From Mediannikoviicoccus sp037890055 (GTDB lineage: Bacteria; Bacillota; Clostridia; Tissierellales; Peptoniphilaceae), in NCBI GenBank assembly GCA_037890055.1, contig JBBKBD010000008.1: 64,000 bases of DNA; one strand, given 5' to 3'. Position 1 is the stretch's first letter, and each line of letters begins with the position of its first letter. The notes beneath the pieces were generated by a model that was given only the letters and a program-made list of their open reading frames with translations, made no database searches and was not told where the DNA came from. Shown in pieces: positions 43,460-50,899 of the stretch. The position numbers and the translations under genes are program-made.

Positions 43460-44575
43460 TTATGGCATAATTTCTAATTCAAATTTTTCAACCCATTCAT
43501 CAAGATGTTCATTTAATACATCCCAATCTACATCCATACGATCAGTTTGATCAAATAATTCAAGAACTCTTGGGTCTGCCGCTTCTCTTGCATTATTGTT
43601 TGTAGGTACTGTACCAAATTCTTTTGCCCAAGCCTTTTGTACTTCTGCTGTTCCCCACCATTCAGCAAATTCTTTAGCAACAGTATAGTCTGCATCATCA
43701 CCATGATTCATTACACCAACTTGTTCTGCCATGGCAAAAACACCTTTATCTGGATTTACTGGAACTGAGTTAATATCAAATTCTTTTTCAGCCTTTATAA
43801 TACCACCTGAGAAGTAGTAACTGTATTTGAACTCTCCGTCCTTTACCATTGTCATAGCCTTTTGAAGTGATGCTAAACTATTTTCAGCTTCAACTGATTT
43901 ACCATATTTATAGTAATTCTTTGCTAGCTCCCAACCTTTTTCTGAAACTCCAAGTTCTCCATTTTTATCTAAGTTTTGAAGTAAAATAGGGAATACAATC
44001 TTTTGATTTGTAGAACTTGTTAGGTTATCTGGAACATAGTACTTACCTTGATTAGCTTCTGTTGCAAGTTCTTCATATGACTTTGGAGCGTCATCCTTAT
44101 TCATTTGATTTCCATCAAAGTAATAGAATATACGTTGTTCAGACCATGGATAGTAGTATCCATCTCCATGGATTAATTCGCTATCTATTTCTGATTTCCA
44201 TTTTGGATCCCATTTTGTAAACATATTCTCTGCTTGTAGTTTTGCAAATCCACCTTCATCAAGACCGATAACAACATCTGCTTGAGGATCGTTCTTTTCC
44301 GCTAATAATCTTTGAAGTAAATCTCCACCTGGGATAAATACAACTTCAACGTCGAATCCTGCTTCCTTTGACTTTTCTTCAAGCCAAGTTATCTTTTCGT
44401 CAGCAAAAGAGTTACTGTATAGAACAATCTTTTTATCTTTTGCTCCTTCTTGCTTTTCACTTGTTTCTGTTTTAGAACCCATTTCAGTACCATTAGTATT
44501 GTTTGGTTTATTACATGCTACCAAAGTGATTGATAGTAAAAGAAACATTGCTAAAACACGTAATTTTGATTTCAT
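43460..44575 (-). CDS. ABC importer substrate-binding lipoprotein
   Basis: 371 residues. Signal peptide with lipobox (LVAC, Cys21), polar linker, then a type II periplasmic-binding fold: IVLYSNSFADEKITWLEEKSKEAGFDVEVVFI, then LLAEKNDPQADVVIGLDEGG and the paired tyrosines in GDGYYYPWSEQRIFYYFDG. It belongs to the ferric/thiamine/2-aminoethylphosphonate group of binding proteins. I cannot choose among these. First gene of its operon, about 150 bases from the divergent phosphodiesterase gene. Confidence 0.88.
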   Translation of the reverse strand: MKSKLRVLAMFLLLSITLVACNKPNNTNGTEMGSKTETSEKQEGAKDKKIVLYSNSFADEKITWLEEKSKEAGFDVEVVFIPGGDLLQRLLAEKNDPQADVVIGLDEGGFAKLQAENMFTKWDPKWKSEIDSELIHGDGYYYPWSEQRIFYYFDGNQMNKDDAPKSYEELATEANQGKYYVPDNLTSSTNQKIVFPILLQNLDKNGELGVSEKGWELAKNYYKYGKSVEAENSLASLQKAMTMVKDGEFKYSYYFSGGIIKAEKEFDINSVPVNPDKGVFAMAEQVGVMNHGDDADYTVAKEFAEWWGTAEVQKAWAKEFGTVPTNNNAREAADPRVLELFDQTDRMDVDWDVLNEHLDEWVEKFELEIMP

Positions 44576-44663
44576 TAATAAATCATCCTTTCTTTATTAT
44601 AATCAACACTATTATATCATACTCAACTTTTTTTACATAATTTTATAATTATTTAAATAAAAA

Positions 44664-44692
44664 GTGAAAAACCTGTACCCTTCTGTTATAAT
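44664..44692 (+). promoter_or_regulatory. Promoter of the phosphodiesterase gene
   Basis: -35 GTGAAA (44664-44669), 17-base spacer, TATAAT (44687-44692) with an extended -10 TGT in front. Confidence 0.65.
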
Positions 44693-44724
44693 ATATATGA
44701 TATTTTTTTGATAAAGGTGATTAT

Positions 44725-45237
44725 ATGGATAGAATTGCAATAGTAAGTGATACTCATGGACTGTTTTTAGATAAAACTGCTGAACTAATCCTTGAAAACA
44801 AATGCGAATACATAATTTTTTTAGGAGATTTTTATTTAGATGGTCCAGTGCTACAAGAAAAGACATCTTTAGATTGTGTAAGCGTCTTGGGGAATAATGA
44901 TTTTAAAATATATGATAAGTATGAAGATGAAGCTGTTGTTGAAATAAATGGCTACAGAATTTTTGCATGCCATGGCCACAGGTACAAAGTTGAAGAGGAC
45001 TTATCTAGACTTCAAGAAAAGGCAAAGAAAGAAAATTTTGATATCTGTCTATTTGGTCATACCCATGTATACCTTGATGAGTTAATAGATGGAGTTCACT
45101 ACTTTAACCCTGGTAGCCCTACCATAGCAAAGTATAATTATGATCCAACTAGCTTTGCAGTTATGGACTTAAGTGATGGTGTGAAGTTTGAAAAAATAAT
45201 ACTTTCACCACCTATCTCTGAAATAAAAATAAAGTAA
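44725..45237 (+). CDS. YfcE/MJ0936-family metallophosphodiesterase
   Basis: A 170-residue calcineurin-like phosphoesterase. All five metal motifs are seen: SDTHG, LGDF, GNND, CHGH and FGHTH. The size and motif spacing match YfcE, a cytoplasmic phosphodiesterase with broad activity in vitro and unknown natural substrate. Single gene with its own promoter and a strong terminator shared with ridA. Confidence 0.92.
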   Translation: MDRIAIVSDTHGLFLDKTAELILENKCEYIIFLGDFYLDGPVLQEKTSLDCVSVLGNNDFKIYDKYEDEAVVEINGYRIFACHGHRYKVEEDLSRLQEKAKKENFDICLFGHTHVYLDELIDGVHYFNPGSPTIAKYNYDPTSFAVMDLSDGVKFEKIILSPPISEIKIK

Positions 45238-45278
45238 AAAGAAACCCTCTTACCGTATTGGTAAAAGGGTTTCTTTTT
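45236..45278. terminator. Bidirectional terminator between phosphodiesterase and ridA
   Basis: AAAGAAACCCTCTTACC pairs with GGTAAAAGGGTTTCTTT, one mismatch, with a GTAT-type loop and T5 on the plus strand, A-run on the other. Confidence 0.9.
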
Positions 45279-45669
45279 ATAGATTATCTTCTACTAATGC
45301 TGTTGCTTCGATTTCTATTACAGCATCCTTTGGTAGTTTGCAAACTTGTACACATGCTCTTGCAGGTTTGTGATCTTTAAAGAATTCTTCATATACCTTG
45401 TTCACTTCGCCAAAGTCATCCATATTCTTTACGAATACTCCAACTCTTGCAATGTCTTCTAATTTTCCGCCGCCTGCAATAACTATTTCAAGCACATTTT
45501 CAAGGCTCGCTTTAGTTGCTTCTTTAATATCTGTCTTTAATTCTCCATCTTTAATTGGAAGTTGTCCTGATACTAAAAGTACTCTTGCACCTTTTTCTCC
45601 AACTGTTCCTTGTGAGTAAGGTCCGATTGCTTCAGGGGCCTTATGAGTTTTAATAAATTCTAATCCCAT
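45277..45669 (-). CDS. ridA: RidA-family enamine/imine deaminase
   Basis: 130 residues, the usual RidA size. Core motifs: APEAIGPYSQG, LLVSGQLPI, and the active-site arginine and glutamate in ARACVQVCKLPKDAVIEIEA. It hydrolyses reactive 2-aminoacrylate and related imines formed by PLP enzymes. AAAGGAG precedes the ATG. It follows rsfS by about 18 bases and may be the last gene of that operon. Confidence 0.94.
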   Translation of the reverse strand: MGLEFIKTHKAPEAIGPYSQGTVGEKGARVLLVSGQLPIKDGELKTDIKEATKASLENVLEIVIAGGGKLEDIARVGVFVKNMDDFGEVNKVYEEFFKDHKPARACVQVCKLPKDAVIEIEATALVEDNL

Positions 45670-45687
45670 GGTACATCTCCTTTAAAT

Positions 45688-45996
45688 TTATTTCCACAAT
45701 CTTTCAAGATTGTAGTATTCTCTTGCTTCTGGTGTAAAAACATGCACAATAATATCTCCCAGGTCTACAAGTATCCAGCTGCCTTCTCTATATCCTTCTA
45801 CGCCCACAAGGGTCATTCCATTTTCTAATGCAACTTTCTCAACTTCGTCTGCTATTGCCTGGGTCTGGCTAGATGTATTACCTGTAGCGATTAAAAAGTA
45901 GTCTGCTATTGCCATGCCCTCTTGTAGTTTTATGGACAATACATCCTTTGCAATCTTGTCTTCGCATGCCTTTACTATTAAATCAATCTCTTTCAC
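45688..45996 (-). CDS. rsfS: Ribosome silencing factor RsfS
   Basis: About 102 residues, RsfS/Iojap type: KDVLSIKLQEGMAIADYFLIATGNTSSQTQAIADEVE and GYREGSWILVDLGDIIVHVFTPEAREYYNLERLW. It binds L14 of the large subunit and blocks subunit joining when nutrients are short. Start taken as GTG at 45996, 5 bases after AGGAGG; a TTG one codon earlier is too close to that site. It overlaps the end of yqeK by 14 bases. Confidence 0.94.
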   Translation of the reverse strand: MKEIDLIVKACEDKIAKDVLSIKLQEGMAIADYFLIATGNTSSQTQAIADEVEKVALENGMTLVGVEGYREGSWILVDLGDIIVHVFTPEAREYYNLERLWK

Positions 45997-46570
45997 CAAT
46001 ACCTCCTAATAAAAAGTTTCTAAGTTCAATACTTTCCGGTGCAATGGTTCTATTTTTTTCAATTAAGTACTTTATGGTGTTGTTTAAACTAAGCACCATG
46101 GCTTTGTCCATATTTATCATGGAAACTTTTCTAATTTCATCTACACCGTCATAATCTCTATTGTCTTCCGTCTTGTCCGCCAAGTAGAGAACCTTTGCAA
46201 GGTCCGTCATATATAGACTTCCCGTTGTGTGTTCCTTTATGGCATTAAGAACTTCACAGTCCGTAACTTTATATTTTTCCTTCGCTACTATCATACCCAA
46301 TAAGCAGTGTTTTAAAAAAGGATTTTCATATTGCCTATTTTCTTCACGACTTAAAAGCTCATTGAATTCGTCATTATATTTTTCTTCATAATATTTTTCA
46401 TTGCCCTTTGCACAGTCATGAAGAAGTCCTGCCATTTCACAAGTTTCTTCATCAATGCCAAATCGCTTGCCAAGTTCAATTGCCTTCTTCGCCACTGAAA
46501 GGGTGTGCTCATAACGACTCTTTGAAAGCATCACTTTTAAGTCTTTTATTATTTCATCTTTACTAATCAT
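45983..46570 (-). CDS. yqeK: YqeK, HD-domain bis(5'-nucleosyl)-tetraphosphatase
   Basis: 195 residues. HD-superfamily metal motifs: EHTLSVAKKAIELG, LLHDCAKG and LADKTEDNRDYDGVDEIR. The YqeK family splits Ap4A symmetrically into two ADP. It sits between nadD and rsfS, the standard Firmicute order, and its start overlaps the nadD end by 8 bases. Confidence 0.94.
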   Translation of the reverse strand: MISKDEIIKDLKVMLSKSRYEHTLSVAKKAIELGKRFGIDEETCEMAGLLHDCAKGNEKYYEEKYNDEFNELLSREENRQYENPFLKHCLLGMIVAKEKYKVTDCEVLNAIKEHTTGSLYMTDLAKVLYLADKTEDNRDYDGVDEIRKVSMINMDKAMVLSLNNTIKYLIEKNRTIAPESIELRNFLLGGIGERD

Positions 46571-47162
46571 ATAGACCTCTTTGCTTTATATATTCGTATG
46601 AAGCCTTTGGTATATAGTACTTCGGGTCTCTTTTTTCTTTAAACTCTTCTCTAATATATGAAGAAGATATTTCAAGATTAGGTATCTTTACAAACTTTAC
46701 TTCAACGCCATCTCTTGAATATCTTTTTATCTTTTCTTCGATAGTGTCTTTGTACTCGGTCTTTCTATTTACCACAATTAGCTTAACCTTTGAAATAAGT
46801 TCTTCATATTTATACCAGTCTTCAATTTCCATAAAGGAGTCCTCACCAATAATAAAGTACATGTCTTTGCAATTATACTTCCCTTCTAAGTACTTAATGG
46901 TCTCAAGGGAGTAGGATTTTGAAGTCTTTTTAATTTCATAATCTTCAATTATAAAATCACTATTGTCTTCAATTGCAAGCCTTAACATTTGAAGCCTGTC
47001 CTCTTTTGTTACATCCGCCTTCTTATGGGGAGGATTTCCCGAAGGGACAAAGATAATCTTTTCCAGATTCATCTTCTCCTTCACTTCCTGCGCCAGGATT
47101 AAATGGCCAATATGCACTGGATTAAATGTCCCTCCAAAAATACCAAAATTATGGCAACTCAA
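46563..47162 (-). CDS. nadD: Nicotinate-nucleotide adenylyltransferase NadD
   Basis: 199 residues. Nucleotidyltransferase motif GGTFNPVHIGHL, then PSGNPPHKK and the C-terminal ISSSYIREEFKEKRDPKYYIP with the (S)xSSTxxR-type signature. It makes deamido-NAD from nicotinate mononucleotide and ATP. The start is a TTG, which lies 14 bases inside yhbY, after GAGG. Confidence 0.95.
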   Translation of the reverse strand: MSCHNFGIFGGTFNPVHIGHLILAQEVKEKMNLEKIIFVPSGNPPHKKADVTKEDRLQMLRLAIEDNSDFIIEDYEIKKTSKSYSLETIKYLEGKYNCKDMYFIIGEDSFMEIEDWYKYEELISKVKLIVVNRKTEYKDTIEEKIKRYSRDGVEVKFVKIPNLEISSSYIREEFKEKRDPKYYIPKASYEYIKQRGLYD

Positions 47163-47436
47163 TTTTCTTTTCCTCTGACTGTCTATAAATTGTTAATTTT
47201 GACCCGATAAACTGAACAAATTCACACTGTAATTTTTCAGTTATCTCTTCAATCATCTCTTGTCTACTATCTAAGTTGTTGTCTAAAATTTTTATCTTAA
47301 CCAGCTCTCTGCTGTTTAAAAGATTGTCTAATTCTGAAATGGTGTTTTTAGTTACACCATCCTTACCTATTCTTAAAACTGGCTCCATATTATGGGCAAG
47401 CCCTTTAAGGTATGATCTTTGTTTAGGATTAATCAT
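47149..47436 (-). CDS. yhbY: YhbY-like CRM-domain RNA-binding protein
   Basis: 95 residues forming one CRM (KH-like) domain: KQRSYLKGLAHNMEPVLRIGKDGVT with the GKxG loop characteristic of the family. It associates with pre-50S ribosomal subunits. It follows obgE by 8 bases; AGGAGG is well placed. Confidence 0.94.
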   Translation of the reverse strand: MINPKQRSYLKGLAHNMEPVLRIGKDGVTKNTISELDNLLNSRELVKIKILDNNLDSRQEMIEEITEKLQCEFVQFIGSKLTIYRQSEEKKIELP

Positions 47437-47444
47437 ATTACCTC

Positions 47445-48716
47445 CTATCCCAAATAGTCAAATTCCATTTCGCCTACGATAACCGTATCATTCTCCTGGA
47501 TTCCCATTTCCTTTAATTCTTCAAAAACTCCCTTGTCCGTTAAAACCTTTTGGAAATGACGTAGTGCTTCATGGTCTTCAAAATTCGTTCTATATACTAA
47601 GTTGTCTATTAGCGGTCCAGTGACGATGTATGCACCGTCTTCCTTTGTAATTGTGTAGTCTGGCTCTGCTTCCTCTTCCACTGGAATATATATTTCGTCA
47701 AATGTCTGTGGATTGATGTTTGCTTCTTGCACAGCTTCGTAAATTTTATATTTTAATTCATCAATATTTTCCGTTGTTGCAGCAGAAATTGCAATTATAT
47801 CTTCAATTCTATCTGAAAATACTTTTTTTAATTTCTCTAAGCCATCTTCTGCCCCTGGAATATCCATTTTATTTGCAACAATAATCTCTCTCTTGTCGCC
47901 GATTTTTAAATTGTAAGAAAGCATTTCCTTTCTTATTATATTGTAATCTTCAATTGGATCTCTGCCTTCAGAACCAGACACGTCAAGCACATGAACAAGC
48001 ACTTTCGTCCTTTCAATATGCTTTAAGAAGTCAAAACCAAGTCCCACACCTTCGCTGGCACCTTCTATAAGCCCTGGTATGTCTGCAATTACAAATGAAT
48101 TGTGATTTCCCACGTCCACAACTCCAAGATTTGGTTCCAGAGTTGTAAAGTGATAGTTTGCAATCTTTGGTCTGGCCTTGGACATAATGGACAGTAGTGA
48201 AGATTTTCCAACATTTGGCATTCCCACCAGGCCAACATCTGCAATTAATTTCATCTCGAGCTTTATGGTCTTTTCTTCGCCCTTTGTTCCCGGCTCTGCA
48301 AACCTTGGAGCCTGTCTTTTTGAAGTGGCAAATCTCGCGTTTCCTCTACCACCTCTACCGCCTTTACAAACTAGGGCCTCTTGACCATTCTCCCTAAGGT
48401 CAAACATAACGGTGTCGGTGTCGAAGTCCTTGATTAGGGTTCCCACTGGAACTTTGAGGAATAAATCTTCTCCCCCCTTACCAAACATCTTCTTCGTACC
48501 ACCATTTTGACCATTTTCAGCCTTATAGTGTTTTCTATATCTAAAGTCTAAAAGCGTTGTTACAGATTCGTCGGCAACAAAATAAATGCTTCCACCATTA
48601 CCACCGTCGCCGCCGTAGGGTCCACCTGACGGTTCAAACTTCTCTCGTCTAAAGGAAACTGCTCCGTCTCCTCCCTTTCCTGCCTTTAATTCTATCTTTG
48701 CTATATCTATAAACAT
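47445..48716 (-). CDS. obgE: GTPase Obg/CgtA
   Basis: 423 residues with three domains: the glycine-rich Obg fold (about 1-158, DGAVSFRREKFEPSGGPYGGDGGNGG), the G domain (P-loop GMPNVGKSS, switch DIPGLIEG, NKMD) and the C-terminal OCT domain (YIVTGPLIDNLVYRTNFEDHEALRHFQ). It acts in late 50S assembly and stress signalling. A terminator lies between rpmA and this gene, so it starts a separate or partly separate transcript. Confidence 0.97.
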   Translation of the reverse strand: MFIDIAKIELKAGKGGDGAVSFRREKFEPSGGPYGGDGGNGGSIYFVADESVTTLLDFRYRKHYKAENGQNGGTKKMFGKGGEDLFLKVPVGTLIKDFDTDTVMFDLRENGQEALVCKGGRGGRGNARFATSKRQAPRFAEPGTKGEEKTIKLEMKLIADVGLVGMPNVGKSSLLSIMSKARPKIANYHFTTLEPNLGVVDVGNHNSFVIADIPGLIEGASEGVGLGFDFLKHIERTKVLVHVLDVSGSEGRDPIEDYNIIRKEMLSYNLKIGDKREIIVANKMDIPGAEDGLEKLKKVFSDRIEDIIAISAATTENIDELKYKIYEAVQEANINPQTFDEIYIPVEEEAEPDYTITKEDGAYIVTGPLIDNLVYRTNFEDHEALRHFQKVLTDKGVFEELKEMGIQENDTVIVGEMEFDYLG

Positions 48717-48783
48717 GTTATTTTCCTTTCAATTCATCTTTCTGTTCCTATAATATCATAAATACAGAAAATAACCATAAAAT

Positions 48784-48807
48784 AAAAATCACCGATAAAC
48801 GGTGATT
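48784..48807 (-). terminator. Terminator after rpmA
   Basis: Minus strand AATCACCG / CGGTGATT (48787-48807), five-base loop, then T-rich TTTATTTT. Confidence 0.8.
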
Positions 48808-48809
48808 AA

Positions 48810-49100
48810 TTAAGCTAAATTTTCTTTAGGATAAACAGAAACTTTTTTCTTTGTCTTTCCTAATCTTTCAAATTTTACAACTCCATCAACTTTTGCAAAT
48901 AAAGTGTCATCGCTTCCTTTACCTACATTAGCTCCTGGATGAATCTTTGTTCCTCTTTGTCTAACAAGGATATTTCCTGCTAAAACGAATTGTCCATCTG
49001 CTCTCTTAGTACCAAGCATCTTAGCTTTACTATCACGACCGTTCTTAGATGAACCTACCCCTTTTTTACTTGAAAATAATTGCAAATTAAGCTTTAACAT
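48810..49100 (-). CDS. rpmA: 50S ribosomal protein L27
   Basis: 96 residues. The N-terminus is MLKLNLQLFSSKKG: a nine-residue Firmicute extension that must be removed by the protease Prp, encoded just upstream, so the mature protein starts at the SSKKG part that reaches the peptidyl-transferase centre. Body motif SSKNGRDSKAKMLGTKRADGQFV. In well-studied proteins the cut is after two phenylalanines; here the first is leucine. TAATG overlap with prp. Confidence 0.97.
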   Translation of the reverse strand: MLKLNLQLFSSKKGVGSSKNGRDSKAKMLGTKRADGQFVLAGNILVRQRGTKIHPGANVGKGSDDTLFAKVDGVVKFERLGKTKKKVSVYPKENLA

Positions 49101-49444
49101 TATTGCACCTCCTCAGTTACAATTTTAATGTATTCTCCGTATGAATCCTCAACTGAAGTCAAGGCTAATTTTAAACTTTCTAATATTAAAGTAGTTTCCC
49201 TTTTCTTTTCTAAGTCAAGATCTTCGTAGTACACATTCAATAAAAAATGTCCTTCGCCAATCTCATATTCTATAAAGTCTTCTACTTCAACTATCTCGGT
49301 TAATGTATTTATTGTATTGGTTAGATATATTGAAACTGCAGCACAGATAATATCTTCGCCATATTCATCTGAGTCTGCATGACCCATAACTGAAATGCTT
49401 ATAATATCATTGGCTTCGTTTTTAATAATCTTACCTTCAATCAT
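49100..49444 (-). CDS. prp: Ribosomal-processing cysteine protease Prp
   Basis: 114 residues. Catalytic His22 (GHADSDEYGEDIICAAVS) and Cys34 are in the canonical positions. It cleaves the N-terminal extension of L27. Placed between rplU and rpmA, the universal position in Firmicutes. It starts 2 bases after the rplU stop. Confidence 0.95.
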   Translation of the reverse strand: MIEGKIIKNEANDIISISVMGHADSDEYGEDIICAAVSIYLTNTINTLTEIVEVEDFIEYEIGEGHFLLNVYYEDLDLEKKRETTLILESLKLALTSVEDSYGEYIKIVTEEVQ

Positions 49445-49445
49445 A

Positions 49446-49757
49446 TTAACCTTCTATTGCTTCTATTTTTACTTGAGTGAAAGGTTGACGATGTCCTTTT
49501 TTCTTTCTGAAGTTCTTTTTTGCTTTGAACTTATAAACGATAACCTTCTTGCCTTTACCTTGAGCTTCAACAGTTGCTTTAACCTTTGCTCCTTCAAGAA
49601 TTGGTTTACCTACTTTAAGTTCTTCTCCGTCAGAAATCATTAGAACCTTGTCAAATTCTACAGTATCTCCTTCAGATACATTAAGTTTTTCAACTTTGTA
49701 GCTTTTGCCAACCTCAACATTTAGTTGTTTTCCACCTGTTTCAATTATTGCGTACAT
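49446..49757 (-). CDS. rplU: 50S ribosomal protein L21
   Basis: 103 residues. MYAIIETGGKQLNVEVGKSY at the N-terminus and FRKKKGHRQPFTQVKI at the C-terminus are diagnostic. I place the start at the ATG at 49757, six bases after GGAGG; an in-frame ATG five codons earlier lies before the ribosome site. First gene of rplU-prp-rpmA, preceded by a structured leader and a consensus promoter. Confidence 0.97.
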   Translation of the reverse strand: MYAIIETGGKQLNVEVGKSYKVEKLNVSEGDTVEFDKVLMISDGEELKVGKPILEGAKVKATVEAQGKGKKVIVYKFKAKKNFRKKKGHRQPFTQVKIEAIEG

Positions 49758-49831
49758 AGTGCACCTCCTCATATTTAAGACTCGCCGACACAGGTGCTTT
49801 CGCTTAAAACCTGAATCGTGCGGTTACACAC
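49758..49831 (-). promoter_or_regulatory. L21-type structured mRNA leader
   Basis: The 74-base leader folds into CAGGT...ACCTG (enclosing an AGC-GAA-GCA hairpin) inside a GCACGA/TGTCGGC region. Position and shape match the L21 leader known upstream of rplU-ysxB-rpmA in Firmicutes, thought to give feedback control by a ribosomal protein. I could not align it to the family model. Confidence 0.65.
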
Positions 49832-49837
49832 TTGATT

Positions 49838-49866
49838 ATTATATTTCAATTATCTTGAAATGTCAA
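49838..49866 (-). promoter_or_regulatory. rplU operon promoter, full consensus
   Basis: Minus strand TTGACA (49861-49866), 17-base spacer, TATAAT (49838-49843): a perfect sigma-A promoter. The -35 lies inside the last codons of the RNase gene. Confidence 0.9.
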
Positions 49867-50899
49867 CAGTTATTGCAGACTTTGTGAATTCTAAAAGGCC
49901 AAGTTTTGTAATTCCATGAAATTTTATTTTTGAATGGCTTTTTAATTCATCTTCAACGAACTCTGCGAGTAACTTTTCATCTTTTTTATTCATTGTAATG
50001 GCGTCCACCACGACAATGCCATTAAGATTTAAAACATCAATGGCCCTTAGGGTTTCTCTAACAGCTTCCCTATTGGTTTCTAAAAAGTTTTTATCTCCAA
50101 GGCCATTTACATCCACAACCGTCATGGCCTTTGTATTTTCTATTATGATGTTCCCTCCACTTGGTAAAGGCAAAAATCCCCTTTTTAAGTTTACCAAGTC
50201 ATCTTCTATATCGCCGTCAAATTCATATGAATAGTTTTCATCAAGGAAAATTTTCTTTCCGTCTAAATACTTTTCTAAAAATTTATAAGTCTCTCCATCA
50301 TTTACAATAATATTCTCTTTGTCCTCTAAAATTGAAAAGAGGTTTTTGTAAGAAGTAAAAAGTTTTCGTGGTACTGGAAGAAATTTTGATTCCTGTAAAA
50401 TCTTTTCATTTACCTTTTTAAGTCTTTCATACTCTGTTATGATTTTAGAAAAGTTCACTTTATAGGAATTGGTCCTTAAGTCTACTCCTTGAATTTTATT
50501 TTCCTTAGCCTTTTGTAAAAGAATCTCTCTTTTATCTTCGGGAACTTTCTTTGAAACATTTACCTTATTTGAATTTGGATAATACACGATGTATCGCCCC
50601 GGGATGGAGTAGTTCATTGTGTATTTGTCAAGCTTGTCCTCTGTGGTCTTCTTATATAGCCCCACCAGCACAGTGTCTCCCGGCTTTACTTGTCCATTGG
50701 TTTTATTTTCATCCAAAAGACCCTTTTCTTTGTTATCCAGAGAAATAATATATCCACTATAGTTTGGCATCTTTCTTTCTATTCTCGCAATGAAAACCGC
50801 TTCACTATTGGCGATTTTAATAATATTTTGAAGTTTGTTGTCCTTTATACTGCCAACTATTAATTCATCTTTTTTCTTTTCTACAAATTGCTTAATCAT
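49850..50899 (-). CDS. RNase E/G family protein, short form
   Basis: 349 residues against about 490 for E. coli RNase G. Kept are an N-terminal S1-like part (about 35-95), and the two catalytic aspartates in TVVDVNGLGD (near 267) and VVVDAITM (near 300), then HGITKLGLLEFTKS. The Zn-link CPxC motif and the C-terminal region are missing, so tetramer assembly would differ. Likely still an endoribonuclease in rRNA or mRNA processing. Start overlaps the PBP2 stop as ATGA. Confidence 0.85.
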   Translation of the reverse strand: MIKQFVEKKKDELIVGSIKDNKLQNIIKIANSEAVFIARIERKMPNYSGYIISLDNKEKGLLDENKTNGQVKPGDTVLVGLYKKTTEDKLDKYTMNYSIPGRYIVYYPNSNKVNVSKKVPEDKREILLQKAKENKIQGVDLRTNSYKVNFSKIITEYERLKKVNEKILQESKFLPVPRKLFTSYKNLFSILEDKENIIVNDGETYKFLEKYLDGKKIFLDENYSYEFDGDIEDDLVNLKRGFLPLPSGGNIIIENTKAMTVVDVNGLGDKNFLETNREAVRETLRAIDVLNLNGIVVVDAITMNKKDEKLLAEFVEDELKSHSKIKFHGITKLGLLEFTKSAITVDISR

